The notes beneath the pieces were generated by a model. It did not search any database, had not been told where the DNA came from, and saw nothing but the letters and a program-made list of their open reading frames with translations. Made by a program: the position numbers and the translations under genes. Positions 26,054 to 34,985 of a stretch of 64,000 nucleotides of DNA are shown in pieces (positions within the stretch are counted from its first letter, which is position 1; each line of letters starts with the position of its first letter). The DNA is taken from the NCBI RefSeq assembly GCF_003641185.1, contig NZ_CP032757.1, positions 2,542,001 through 2,606,000 on the forward strand. Direction: 5' to 3'. The stretch comes from Lactiplantibacillus pentosus (GTDB taxonomy: Bacteria > Bacillota > Bacilli > Lactobacillales > Lactobacillaceae).

Positions 26054-27037
26054 CTATTGTTTAAACAGCAAAGGCAAAGCGTTATACGATTGATTCGTAA
26101 AAGATTGTTCATCGTGCCCACCATGCTGGTCTTCACGGTACCATAAATTATCTTTTGTAAAAACTGATTGCCGCCACAACGACTTAATTGCTGGCTTCAT
26201 CGCATACTTGGTACTATCTGCACCACCAACTGAGGCCGCGATAAAGAAATCATCTTGATTAAGACCTGCTGACTTAACAGACTTAGCCATGACCGCAGCA
26301 TCACTGGCATTTGGCCCTGACATCGGCATAAAGTATCTAAAAAATTTCAAATCATATTGAAAAACAAACCACGTCGTTGCACTTCCCATTGAAAAGCCGG
26401 CAAATGCTTGATGATTGCGGGCTTGCTGCAATTGTGATGGCTGTGTGCCAGTCGCATAAGTATGAAACTGACTGGCAATCACTGGCATCAGGTCGTTGGT
26501 TAATTCCTGCGTCGCAAATCGCCGATTCAACGGGAGGTCATCGTCCCAATCCGATGTTATCCTTGTCCGGTCCTGATAATAGGTCGGCGCCACAACTATG
26601 AGTGGCTTAATTCGCTTTTCAGCAATCGCGTGATCAAGCATCAATTTCCATCTTGTCATTTGATTGGTACCAGTTTCGCCTAAAAAATCCGAAGCGGACA
26701 TGTTCCAACCGTGCATGAGATATAAGACATCGTATGGCTTTTGACGATCCTGTCGATAATCTGCCGGCAAGTAGACGAGTGCCTGTTTCGAATACTGAAC
26801 ATGTTGTTCTGTCGTCTGATAAGTCACTTTTTTCACTGAACCGCGTTGATCACGAGAGGCTTGTTGCAAATATCGCTTGGGTGGTACAACCATTCGTTTT
26901 TCAGATTGTGCCAGTGTATGGCCTTTATTAACCGACTGTTTTTCAAACTGAGCTTGCTGGGTATATCTCATATAGCAAACGCCTCCTCCAATCAAAATAA
27001 TGAGTACGACTATGACTTGAAATAAGCGGATACGCAT
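26054..27037 (-). CDS. Membrane-anchored esterase (enterochelin-esterase/EstD-like alpha/beta hydrolase)
   Basis: 327 residues: an N-terminal anchor helix (~residues 5-22), a linker, then an esterase-like alpha/beta hydrolase. It shows VLYLMHGWNMSASDF, the nucleophile elbow GFSMGSATT with Ser, and a final catalytic His in HGGHDEQSF. Similar proteins cleave feruloyl or siderophore esters or carbohydrate acetyl groups; the substrate is not visible here. It follows the ferric-reductase-like gene by 35 bp, in the same operon. Confidence 0.85.
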   Translation of the reverse strand: MRIRLFQVIVVLIILIGGGVCYMRYTQQAQFEKQSVNKGHTLAQSEKRMVVPPKRYLQQASRDQRGSVKKVTYQTTEQHVQYSKQALVYLPADYRQDRQKPYDVLYLMHGWNMSASDFLGETGTNQMTRWKLMLDHAIAEKRIKPLIVVAPTYYQDRTRITSDWDDDLPLNRRFATQELTNDLMPVIASQFHTYATGTQPSQLQQARNHQAFAGFSMGSATTWFVFQYDLKFFRYFMPMSGPNASDAAVMAKSVKSAGLNQDDFFIAASVGGADSTKYAMKPAIKSLWRQSVFTKDNLWYREDQHGGHDEQSFTNQSYNALPLLFKQ

Positions 27038-27072
27038 TAAGGTTCACTCCCATCCATTCAGATCAATACGGG

Positions 27073-28371
27073 CTACATCGTCAATCGTTCATCTGTTAGC
27101 CGGCTTCGACCCACACCCAACGCAACAAATGTTTTTTCAATCTGTAACACGCCACTGGCATTTCCAACAACCACAAATCGTCCAGACTGAATTTCTTTCT
27201 TAGATAGCAGCCTCTGAAGGTCCTTGGGCTCAAATCGATGAACGTGCCGATTCAATTTTATTTGGGGATGACGAGCTAATAACGTCTCGAATTGTTGATC
27301 AAATATCTGCGCATCTCCCGGACGCACGGTCCAAAATAAATGAACTGGGCGTACCGAAGCATAGGCGTCGGCTAAACTAAGTAATGGGGCTAAGCCGGTT
27401 CCCATACCATACAGAATTAGCGGCTGCTGAGGGTCATCGTGAGAAAGGATTTTGTCAAAGCGACCAAATGGCCCCTCAAGGCGAACCGGGTCACCTGGAG
27501 AAGCTAAGCCTAAGTTCTCCGTAAAATCACCGCTTGTTTGAATGGTAAAAACAACTGTGTGAGCTTTATTAGGCACGGTAGTCACAGAGAACGGATGGGC
27601 TTCTTTGCTCAGCCCTTTGACAGCGGGAAAACTCAGAAAGTAAAAATCACCTGGACGAAACATGTTGACTGCCCCTGTTAATTCAACCGTCAACTGACGA
27701 ACACGAGCATTAATCATTTGATTTGCAATCAGTTTTCCCTTGCGACTTTCTGAAGCGGAAGCGATGAACTTGTGCCAAGCGTATAGGCCTAGTGCCACCA
27801 CAGTATATAAATCAAATACCAGGATAAATGAATGCAACGCATTGACGCGCGGAATAACGTGAACATGAAGCCAAATCAAACCAATCATCACGAAATTCAA
27901 CCGGTGAATCCATACCGATAGCTGATGCTTAAAGAAAAATTGCAGCTTATTCTTGAGTCGCTGTACTGGCACTAATCGATCGACAATCCACCCCGACATG
28001 AAAAACATTGCGTATAGAATACCAAAAATAGCCAAATACCATGCCCACCTACCCGTGATGCGAATAATATCATGCATCGTAAATGCAAGCTGAACATGAA
28101 CTGTTGCTAGAATTAGTGCGAGTACTCCGACCAGGCCATGAACAAAATACATCGCAGGCAGTCCAATAAGTCGGTCTAGCCAACGCGGTCGAACAGACAA
28201 TGCAACAATCGTTAACCACCACGTATAGGCGACTGCTCCTGCATCATAAATTAATAAATTTCGACTAGTATCTAACAGTTGCACATCAAGTGACCATATC
28301 AGCGGAAGCGGAATGACAATTAAAATAACTAGCCAGACCGCATACAGTGCAACAGGGTATCGTTTGAGCAT
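27073..28371 (-). CDS. Ferric-reductase-like transmembrane flavoprotein
   Basis: 432 residues: about six membrane helices with histidines suited to haem ligation (YFVHGLVGVLALILATVHVQLAF, LNFVMIGLIWLHVHVIP), then an FAD-binding barrel (HPFSVTTVP) and an NAD(P)-binding domain (LILYGMGTGLAPLLSLADAY, FWTVRPGDAQIF). This is the FRE/NOX-like ferric reductase architecture, moving electrons from cytoplasmic NAD(P)H across the membrane. Start 28371 has GGAGG 7 nt upstream. A MerR-type promoter (site 7) lies about 180 bp upstream, and an anchored esterase and anchored flavodoxin follow. Confidence 0.88.
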   Translation of the reverse strand: MLKRYPVALYAVWLVILIVIPLPLIWSLDVQLLDTSRNLLIYDAGAVAYTWWLTIVALSVRPRWLDRLIGLPAMYFVHGLVGVLALILATVHVQLAFTMHDIIRITGRWAWYLAIFGILYAMFFMSGWIVDRLVPVQRLKNKLQFFFKHQLSVWIHRLNFVMIGLIWLHVHVIPRVNALHSFILVFDLYTVVALGLYAWHKFIASASESRKGKLIANQMINARVRQLTVELTGAVNMFRPGDFYFLSFPAVKGLSKEAHPFSVTTVPNKAHTVVFTIQTSGDFTENLGLASPGDPVRLEGPFGRFDKILSHDDPQQPLILYGMGTGLAPLLSLADAYASVRPVHLFWTVRPGDAQIFDQQFETLLARHPQIKLNRHVHRFEPKDLQRLLSKKEIQSGRFVVVGNASGVLQIEKTFVALGVGRSRLTDERLTM

Positions 28372-28549
28372 CAATTTTCCTCCAATCATTGCGGCCATTG
28401 TGTTAGCAGCACCATATCAATGGAAATGATAATCACCTCGTCATAAGCAAACCAAGTCCCATTTAGTCAGACCTGGTGCTGCATTCATACGTTGACACGC
28501 AGTCATTACGATTTATGAACCATCGTAACTGAGACAAATAATGTGTCTA

Positions 28550-28580
28550 ACGATATACCTTGATGTGAACTCCAAGGCAA
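28550..28580 (-). promoter_or_regulatory. MerR-type promoter/operator (site 7)
   Basis: Minus-strand TTGCCT (28580-28575) and TATCGT (28555-28550) are separated by 19 bp. The dyad CCTTGGAGTTCACATCAAGG (28577-28558) is nearly identical to site 1. It drives the ferric-reductase-like/esterase operon. Confidence 0.75.
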
Positions 28581-28966
28581 GTCTAATTTTTTATTTTCGA
28601 CAGCTGACAGACGATTTGACAGACAGTGAATGCTACTTATTTTGTTTTGCAAGCAACATACTTTATTTTCTGATTTGACTTGCCGTGCTCTCAGTGAGCC
28701 TTAGCCCTATTCATTGGCACTGCAAGTAGATCTCCTACACTTCCACTCAAAATCAGAAGATCAATTCAAATCGAAAAATTAGATTAGAATTAAAAATAGA
28801 CGATTAATTATAACTGTATTATAATTAATCAACCCATCTTTTCCAGTACACCAGGTCACACTAATCTAGTTCCGATTTTCACCTAGGCAATTTAGTCAAA
28901 TTTTCTAATTCGCTTCATCATCGGTAATATGCCGAAATCAAATTTCAAAAGGACGCTGATACATAT
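28581..28966. other. Intergenic region with an operator-like palindrome
   Basis: No gene is seen. It contains the inverted repeat GATTAATTATA (28802-28812) and TATAATTAATC (28820-28830) with a 7-bp spacer, 137 bp before the MFS gene. This is a candidate operator for an unidentified regulator. Confidence 0.6.
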
Positions 28967-30202
28967 ATGAAAAATCTCATCACGAACAAGGCCAATCTCA
29001 CCATCACCGGCGCTAACCTGGCAGAGACGCTCGGCATCAGTATTTTCAACATCATCTTACTGACCTATGCCAAGAGCTTCCAACATCCAACTGCCCTGGT
29101 CTCAATCGTCTCACTGGGATCGATCGTCCCCGGCATGTTGGCAGTCATCATCGGCCGGTTCGCAGACTACTCTCTGAACAAGAGTCGCTTTCTCATCGGG
29201 GCGAAGATCGTTCAAGCCGCGCTATACGTGTTGCTCGGCTTAATCATTACCCGCCGAACCTTCATTTTATTTCTGGTCGTGGTTCTCATTAACATCGTCT
29301 CAGATTGCCTGGGTATCTACAGTTCGAGTCTCCGCCTGCCAATTCTGAAAGAAAAAATTCCGGATGAGCGTCGCCAGCAAGTATTAGGGTTAAATCAAAG
29401 TGTGACTACCCTACTACAGCCAGTTGGACAGTCGCTGGGAATCACCATCATTGCCGCAACGCATGACTACGCGCTCGCAGGCTATATCAATGCCCTGACA
29501 TTCTTAGTCGCTGCCGGCATTTTGATGATTGGTCACCGGACGATTGACGTCCGAATTTCCGCCCACCCGCAAAAACGACGCGCCTCAGATCTGCGTCACC
29601 AGGTCATCACGATTCTGCAACACTCCTCTGGGATGAATATTATCAGCCTGCTGACCTCGGTTATCATCGTAAACGGGGTGGCGGCCAGCATCGACGCGCT
29701 GATCAACTTATTCATTCTCAACCATCCGCATCTGACGGTCTTGCCGTTCAGTGTTGAAATTTTGCTAGTCAATGTCGGCTTCATTGCTGGCTCGGTCATC
29801 GGTAGCCTTGCCAAGTTCCAATTTCTGGACCATTTATCCTACAGAACCATCATGGTCACCGTGACGGCCACGATTTTAGTGCTGTTCATTAATTTTATCG
29901 TGGGCCAGAATTATTGGCTCTTACTTGCTGGCATGTGTTTCTCCGCCTTTTGTCTGGGACAGTTGAATCCCAAACTGACAGCACAAATCATTGCCACCAC
30001 TGACCAAACGATGATTGGTACGGTCACGGGGGCGCTAAGCTCGCTCGTCACGATTGCCGTGCCACTTGGCAGTATCGGCCTGGTCTTACTCTATAACGTC
30101 GTTGCCCCCAACGCAGCTTATCTCACCGGCATCTGCTTTCTGCTAATCGGCATCGGCGCGCTATTCGTCAAGCAGCCGCAAGCGGATGATCTCGCTAGTT
30201 AA
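28967..30202 (+). CDS. Major facilitator superfamily transporter (MFS_3/EntS-like)
   Basis: 411 residues with about 12 membrane helices. It begins MKNLITNKANLTITGANLAETLGISIFNI and has the loop GRFADYSLNKSR after helix 2, typical of MFS drug or siderophore exporters. AAGGAC precedes the ATG at a somewhat long spacing. It is monocistronic with a good terminator after it. Substrate unknown. Confidence 0.87.
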   Translation: MKNLITNKANLTITGANLAETLGISIFNIILLTYAKSFQHPTALVSIVSLGSIVPGMLAVIIGRFADYSLNKSRFLIGAKIVQAALYVLLGLIITRRTFILFLVVVLINIVSDCLGIYSSSLRLPILKEKIPDERRQQVLGLNQSVTTLLQPVGQSLGITIIAATHDYALAGYINALTFLVAAGILMIGHRTIDVRISAHPQKRRASDLRHQVITILQHSSGMNIISLLTSVIIVNGVAASIDALINLFILNHPHLTVLPFSVEILLVNVGFIAGSVIGSLAKFQFLDHLSYRTIMVTVTATILVLFINFIVGQNYWLLLAGMCFSAFCLGQLNPKLTAQIIATTDQTMIGTVTGALSSLVTIAVPLGSIGLVLLYNVVAPNAAYLTGICFLLIGIGALFVKQPQADDLAS

Positions 30203-30265
30203 GGAAGGTGGCTGGGAGCCGAAAACAGCTGACACGATTTTTTACTTCACGCATCTGAATAATCA

Positions 30266-30320
30266 AAAACGACGGATCAAACTTGGCATACAATGTACGC
30301 CTGGTTTGGACCGTCGTTTT
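30266..30320 (+). terminator. Terminator after the MFS gene
   Basis: AAAACGACGG and CCGTCGTTTT pair, with more pairing inside (AAAC/GTTT). It lies 64 bp after the stop. Confidence 0.75.
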
Positions 30321-30477
30321 GGAACTGATTTAGCATCGTTTGGGAGAAGGTCAGTGGTGATTGATAGTGAGACTTGTTTTTTCTGTAAACTGCCGCACCA
30401 CGCTCAATAACCGGTACCTTGAGGAAGTCGCCGCGTCACAGCTAGCTTCGTCTGTATGGGAGCCGTAAATCTATTTT

Positions 30478-31071
30478 TCATCCTAATACACTCATGTAAG
30501 TCTTGATTTTCGCATCAACTTTTAAGTTTTTCGCATATTTCATTAATCGATTGAGATCCTTTTCAGGTCGTTGTACATAGCCTTGCATTGCTTGACGAAC
30601 AACTTCATCCTGAGCAACATGCGGTGGCCGAATAATGTCACACAAAGTCCGCTCAATATCATAGACTCGGACCTGATTGCCATACGGTGTTTCGATAGTT
30701 GTAATTCCCATACCGTAAAGCGCATCAATTTGCCGATACGGTTTAATTCTTAATTCATCAAAATAATTTGACTTATATCCTTTTGGAAAAGTCATTTCCA
30801 TAAAATTGGGCGTTCGATCAGTCATATTATACAGATACAACGCCGTTTCTTTGCAAAAGATGCCTCTACTCAAGCGTAGTTGTGCGATTAAAAACTCGTC
30901 TTCAAACGACATCGGGTCAGCATATATTCCTGGCCCAACTCGCTCAATTAATTCCTGTTCAACCATTCGGCTTAATGATGGCGCCACAATTCCTTCTGAG
31001 ATTGCCTGACGTCTTGTGAATGTTCCGTTGTATTTACGCAATAAGACTTTTGCCTGGTTATATAAAGTCAT
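30478..31071 (-). CDS. AbiEi-family antitoxin/transcriptional regulator (no AbiEii partner seen)
   Basis: A 197-residue protein of the AbiEi type IV antitoxin family. The N-terminal winged HTH (YNGTFTRRQAISEGIVAPSLSRMVEQELIERVGPGIYADP) is followed by the AbiEi domain (TALYLYNMTDRTPN, VRVYDIERTLCDIIRPP). Family members autorepress through inverted repeats and are normally followed by the AbiEii nucleotidyltransferase toxin. No such gene lies on either side, so this copy is solitary. GGGGGTGAG precedes the ATG. A very long operator-like palindrome covers the promoter. Confidence 0.88.
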   Translation of the reverse strand: MTLYNQAKVLLRKYNGTFTRRQAISEGIVAPSLSRMVEQELIERVGPGIYADPMSFEDEFLIAQLRLSRGIFCKETALYLYNMTDRTPNFMEMTFPKGYKSNYFDELRIKPYRQIDALYGMGITTIETPYGNQVRVYDIERTLCDIIRPPHVAQDEVVRQAMQGYVQRPEKDLNRLMKYAKNLKVDAKIKTYMSVLG

Positions 31072-31086
31072 GCACTCACCCCCAAA

Positions 31087-31135
31087 TGTTCCATTTACAC
31101 ATTACTTTACCACAAACTAATGTGTAAATGGAACA
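31087..31135 (-). promoter_or_regulatory. Perfect 18-bp inverted repeat over the AbiEi promoter
   Basis: TGTTCCATTTACACATTA (31087-31104) is repeated in perfect inversion at 31118-31135 with a 13-bp centre. On the minus strand the arms contain TTTACA and TAATGT with an 18-bp spacer, matching a promoter. Its position and symmetry fit an AbiEi autorepression operator. Confidence 0.85.
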
Positions 31136-31199
31136 ATTATGCGCCCACAAGCTGGAGATGTAAATACTCAAAATTCTCCAACAAAATCAATCGTACCTA

Positions 31200-31235
31200 A
31201 AAACGACCTCCCAATCTTAATTGAGAAGTCGTTTT
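31200..31235 (-). terminator. Terminator of asd
   Basis: AAAACGACTTCTCAATT and its partner AGATTGGGAGGTCGTTTT pair on the minus strand and are followed by T residues. The hairpin may also work rightward. Confidence 0.85.
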
Positions 31236-31271
31236 ATAATTCGAGCCAATCAAGTCATGACTCATCTGAGA

Positions 31272-32333
31272 CTATTGCACGTGCAATAAGCCCATCTTAT
31301 CCATTGTTTCCGCAATTTGAACTGAGTTCCAGGCAGCCCCTTTTAAGAGGTTGTCAGAAACGTTCCACATATGGAAAGCTTGTGGGGTTTCTTGGTCAGG
31401 ACGAACCCGGCCGACAAACGTGTCCTTGGAACCTTCCGCATTATGTGCTTGTGGATAGATTTGATGATCAGGGTCGTCTTGTAAGACCAGCCCTGGTGCA
31501 GCTGCCAAAGCATCTTGAATGCCCTTGACGGTTGCTTTAGGATCTTCAACTTCGAAGTAAACTGATTCGGAGTGACTAACTGGCACTGGAATCCGCACAC
31601 AAGTTGCAGTTACTTTGATATCCTTACTGTCCATGTCGCCGCCACACATGATCTTTTTGGTTTCATGGATCATCTTCCATTCTTCATGGGTGTAGCCATC
31701 TTCTTCAAACACGTCAATTTGTGGTAACGCATTGAAGGCAATCGGATAATGCTTTTTGTCGCCCGCAACAGGTAAGATATGAGCTTCCATCTCTTCACCC
31801 TTTAAGTAGGCTTCGGTTTCATCATGCAATTCCTTCAAGGCCCGGTTGCCGGCACCACCAACGGCTTGGTAAGTTGAAACGATGACCCGCTTCAGCCCAA
31901 ATGCTTGACGCACCGGTTCCAAAGCAACGACCATTTGGATGGTTGAGCAGTTCGGGTTAGCCACGATTCCATGATGAAGCTTCAATGCTTCAGGGTTAAC
32001 TTCAGGAACAACCAATGGAATCTTAGGATCCATCCGGAAGGCACTCGTATTGTCAACAACTACGGCACCCCGTTTGACTGCTTCAGGGGCAAATTTCTTA
32101 GATACTGAGCCACCCGCTGAGAAGAGGGCTAAATCGATTCCTTCGAATGATTCAGGGACGGTCTCTTCGACAGTTAAGGCTTGACCATTGAACTGTAATT
32201 GTTTCCCGGCTGAACGACTTGATGCCAAAAGTTTAACTGAATTGACAGGTAAACTCGTCTGTTCCACCATTTTGATCATCCGCGCGCCAACTGCACCAGT
32301 TGCACCGACAATCGCGACGTTATATCCACTCAC
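31272..32333 (-). CDS. asd: Aspartate-semialdehyde dehydrogenase
   Basis: 353 residues catalysing NADPH-dependent reduction of aspartyl phosphate in the lysine/threonine/methionine and diaminopimelate pathways. It has [13 protein letters not shown] (NADP loop), the catalytic Cys in [11 protein letters not shown] (~residue 128), and [15 protein letters not shown]. The C-terminal His-containing segment [12 protein letters not shown] is present. It is monocistronic with its own terminator. Confidence 0.96.
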   Translation of the reverse strand: MSGYNVAIVGATGAVGARMIKMVEQTSLPVNSVKLLASSRSAGKQLQFNGQALTVEETVPESFEGIDLALFSAGGSVSKKFAPEAVKRGAVVVDNTSAFRMDPKIPLVVPEVNPEALKLHHGIVANPNCSTIQMVVALEPVRQAFGLKRVIVSTYQAVGGAGNRALKELHDETEAYLKGEEMEAHILPVAGDKKHYPIAFNALPQIDVFEEDGYTHEEWKMIHETKKIMCGGDMDSKDIKVTATCVRIPVPVSHSESVYFEVEDPKATVKGIQDALAAAPGLVLQDDPDHQIYPQAHNAEGSKDTFVGRVRPDQETPQAFHMWNVSDNLLKGAAWNSVQIAETMDKMGLLHVQ

Positions 32334-32564
32334 TATGAAGACCTCGCTTTGATAGTTATTGAAACCTCATTATAGCACGTTTGTAAAAATTAGAAAACAA
32401 TGAGTTTACGAACCGGCGCAGTTACTTGGTCAATTGCAGCAGCATCACCATTAGTGACCGGAGTAACCAATTCTTGCAGGTAGCGTTTCCAATGCTAGCA
32501 TGCCAATAAACACTGGCCTGTTCGATGCCCGCTTTTGGCGTATACTAGATATAATATACGGATT

Positions 32565-32790
32565 TGCTAGTTATTATTTAATCTTACTGATGATTAAAAT
32601 CTGCCAGCTGGTTGGCTCACTTTTTGATGACCATTCACACCCAGACGTTCCGCCATTGTCCAAAACATTTGGAAGCCGGTGTCGAATGCATCTACCACTG
32701 TGGATTGACGCGAACTTATCCTGTTTTCAGCTGACGTCTTTTAAACTTAAGAACTGCATGTTTTGATCACAATCCAGCACACCTTAACTC
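32565..32790. repeat. Short derivative of the dispersed repeat, copy F
   Basis: About 225 bp with both termini of the family: left GATGATTAAAATCTGCCAGCTGG and right CAGCTGACGTCTTTTAAACTTAAGAACTG followed by GTTTTGATCA. Inside is a diverged module-1 arm (CATTGTCCAAAACATTTGGAAGCCGGTGT, in short blocks similar to copy C). Most hairpins are deleted. It lies between asd and the acylase gene; the rest of 32334-32830 has no gene. Confidence 0.65.
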
Positions 32791-32830
32791 ACAGCATACA
32801 TTCACCATAACTTGATCAGGAGGCGGCCAC

Positions 32831-33784
32831 ATGTGCACTAGTTTAACTTATCTTGATACTGACGACCAACACTACTTTGCTCGAACAATGGACTTTCCAA
32901 CGACGACACCCTGGCGGCCAATTTTTTTACCGCGGCACTATCAGTGGCCAACTGGCTTAGCGACTGAGCGTACGACCCAGTATGCCATTCTGGGTGGTGG
33001 GCGCCTGCCCAAGCATTTTAGTAGCTGTTTGATGGCTGATGGAATCAACGAAGCGGGTTTAACCTGTGCCGAACTTTACCTGCCACACGCGGTCAACTAC
33101 GCGACTGAATCAGTCCCGGGTCAAATCAACTTGACCCCGCAAGCTTTTATCAACTGGGTGTTAGGTGAACATGCATCGGTCGCTGCCGTCATTGCCGACC
33201 TGCCTCGAATCAATCTCGTTGGCGCTTCCTGGGGCGACGATACTGGGGAAGTCTACCCCTTTCACTGGCTCCTAAGTGATCGCCAGACCAGCGTGGTCAT
33301 TGAACCCACTGGTAGTCCCCTGACTGCTCAACTGAATCCGGCTGGCGTCCTGACCAATACGCCAATCCTGGTTGACCATCAGCGCCGTTTGAATCGCTAC
33401 TTAGGCTTAAGTGGCACTCAAATTACCGCCGCAACTCAGCAGGCCGCCCAACAAGTCATTCAGACGCAGCAGCCCCTGCCGACTGGTCCGATTCCAACTG
33501 ACCGCTTCATTCATATGGCGTTGCGGCGACTGGGCACGGCACAGCTTTCATCCGAGCAAGTGCCTGCGACTATTTTTCGTTGGCTGCAAGAAGTCAGCTT
33601 GCCGTACGATGCGAACCGCCGCAATCTGATTAGTCATAATTACACGCATTATCGTTGTTTGATTCAGCTGGAGACCCGCACTTACCACTTCATTCCCCGC
33701 ACGACTGGTCGTCAACAAAGCTTGACCCTAACGTCAGAGATGGCTGCGGATTGGCAAACACCGTACGTCTTTCCAGCGGACTGA
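32831..33784 (+). CDS. bsh4: Choloylglycine hydrolase/penicillin V acylase family enzyme
   Basis: A 317-residue Ntn hydrolase. The mature nucleophile is Cys2 (MCTSLTYL), with R18, D21 and N176 (VLTNTP) at the positions known for bile salt hydrolases and penicillin V acylases. It hydrolyses amides such as conjugated bile salts, penicillin V or acyl-homoserine lactones; the sequence resembles the acylase-like rather than the true BSH branch. AGGAGG precedes the ATG. The symbol is assigned from the asd neighbourhood remembered for L. plantarum and is tentative. Confidence 0.88.
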   Translation: MCTSLTYLDTDDQHYFARTMDFPTTTPWRPIFLPRHYQWPTGLATERTTQYAILGGGRLPKHFSSCLMADGINEAGLTCAELYLPHAVNYATESVPGQINLTPQAFINWVLGEHASVAAVIADLPRINLVGASWGDDTGEVYPFHWLLSDRQTSVVIEPTGSPLTAQLNPAGVLTNTPILVDHQRRLNRYLGLSGTQITAATQQAAQQVIQTQQPLPTGPIPTDRFIHMALRRLGTAQLSSEQVPATIFRWLQEVSLPYDANRRNLISHNYTHYRCLIQLETRTYHFIPRTTGRQQSLTLTSEMAADWQTPYVFPAD

Positions 33785-34208
33785 TTCTCATCGACGCACT
33801 GCCGTTGCCTGTTTAAATTGAGCGCGATTCCAAGGCACGGTCTGGCGCACATATGACTATTTTAGTGGCTTTCATTTTGAGAATTTAATAAAAGAATACA
33901 ACCATGCAAATAGATCCAGAGACCTTTTTGTGGGGATGCTGCAAAAAAATTTCAGTGAAAATATTTTGCCTTCAAAAATTATCAAATAAATTTTTGAAAA
34001 AAGTTTAGGCTTCGCATTTATGGAGCGGATTTTTTCAATGTTCACTTTTTCTACCGGTTGACGGACCCTACTTGTATAAATTTAGTTATGTTCAATTCAA
34101 AAAAGCTCACTGACTTTTGATAACGTTCTACGTATAAAATTTATAAGTTCGTGACAAGCGACATTACCCCTGTTATGTTTTGTATATGCTAAAAATGGGG
34201 GATACAAA
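33785..34208. other. AT-rich intergenic stretch
   Basis: No gene is seen in these 424 bp. It is markedly more AT-rich than its surroundings, with several A/T runs (e.g. 33945-34000). The promoter for the gene at 34209 should lie near its right end (TATGTT, TATATGCT). Confidence 0.5.
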
Positions 34209-34724
34209 ATGAATTTTATCAATCATTGGGACAAGCAGTTATTACCCATATTCGCTTTTTTTAAAAGACATCAAATTCTCAGTTGGACGGTTTCTGTTCT
34301 GCTCATTATTGGTATCCTCTTAATTGGTGTGTCCGTTAAATCTAGCATGGAGATGACTAAGGCACGGGCAACACTTGAGGTAATGCTGAAAGAAAATCAT
34401 GATGGCAATCAAATTCCAAGAAGCAAGCTGATGAAAGAAGAATCTGGTCCCTTCAGTGGCATTGTTTGGTATGACTATACTTTCTCAAGCCCGCACACAC
34501 TAGCGGAAAGCAAGCGATACCTCAAAGCGACGGAACAATCTTCTCAACAGGTCACGCTCGAAAATTGTCCAATCGTCTATCGCGTGATACTGCGACCACC
34601 AACCAAAACGTCCAAGCGATGGACGGGGCAAATTTATTTGGATACTAATCAACAGCTCAGCGGCTCTGGTCGGTCGAGTTATGTTCAAGCTTTAAATAAT
34701 AAATCATTGCGAGATTTGAATTAA
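34209..34724 (+). CDS. Unknown single-pass membrane protein
   Basis: A 171-residue protein I do not recognise. An amphipathic start is followed by one membrane helix (ILSWTVSVLLIIGILLIGVSV, ~residues 23-43), then a polar, presumably extracytoplasmic domain with no cysteine pair and no obvious catalytic motif. GGGGG precedes the ATG. It is flanked by an AT-rich region and a perfect terminator hairpin, and its composition is lower in GC than its neighbours, so horizontal acquisition is possible. Confidence 0.75.
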   Translation: MNFINHWDKQLLPIFAFFKRHQILSWTVSVLLIIGILLIGVSVKSSMEMTKARATLEVMLKENHDGNQIPRSKLMKEESGPFSGIVWYDYTFSSPHTLAESKRYLKATEQSSQQVTLENCPIVYRVILRPPTKTSKRWTGQIYLDTNQQLSGSGRSSYVQALNNKSLRDLN

Positions 34725-34785
34725 TGGCATAGTTACGTTGACTGCTTGAATAAGAAACTAGTACCGCAAAACTCCGCATAAAACT

Positions 34786-34844
34786 AAAAAAACTAGTGGT
34801 TACAACAATCTTACTTGCACGACTGTTGTAACCACTAGTTTTTT
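34786..34844. terminator. Bidirectional terminator with a 21-bp perfect stem
   Basis: AAAAAACTAGTGGTTACAAC plus one A (34786-34806) is exactly inverted at 34824-34844. It separates the unknown membrane gene and the convergent MFS gene and has A and T tails for both directions. Confidence 0.9.
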
Positions 34845-34985
34845 AGACGATCCTCTTGCGTCGCTTCTTCAATTCTTCCAATCCATCCTGCATAGCAAAA
34901 TCACATCACCTACTCAAGGTACTTTGAGTAACACCAACATGACAGACCAGATTTATAATTGTTTGGACACAGGCTCAGTAACCAA

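Noticed and set aside
33820..33842. Half-site CCAAGGCA resembling the MerR dyad after the acylase gene
   Set aside because: No paired half and no -35/-10 pair with 19-bp spacing; it follows a gene rather than preceding one.
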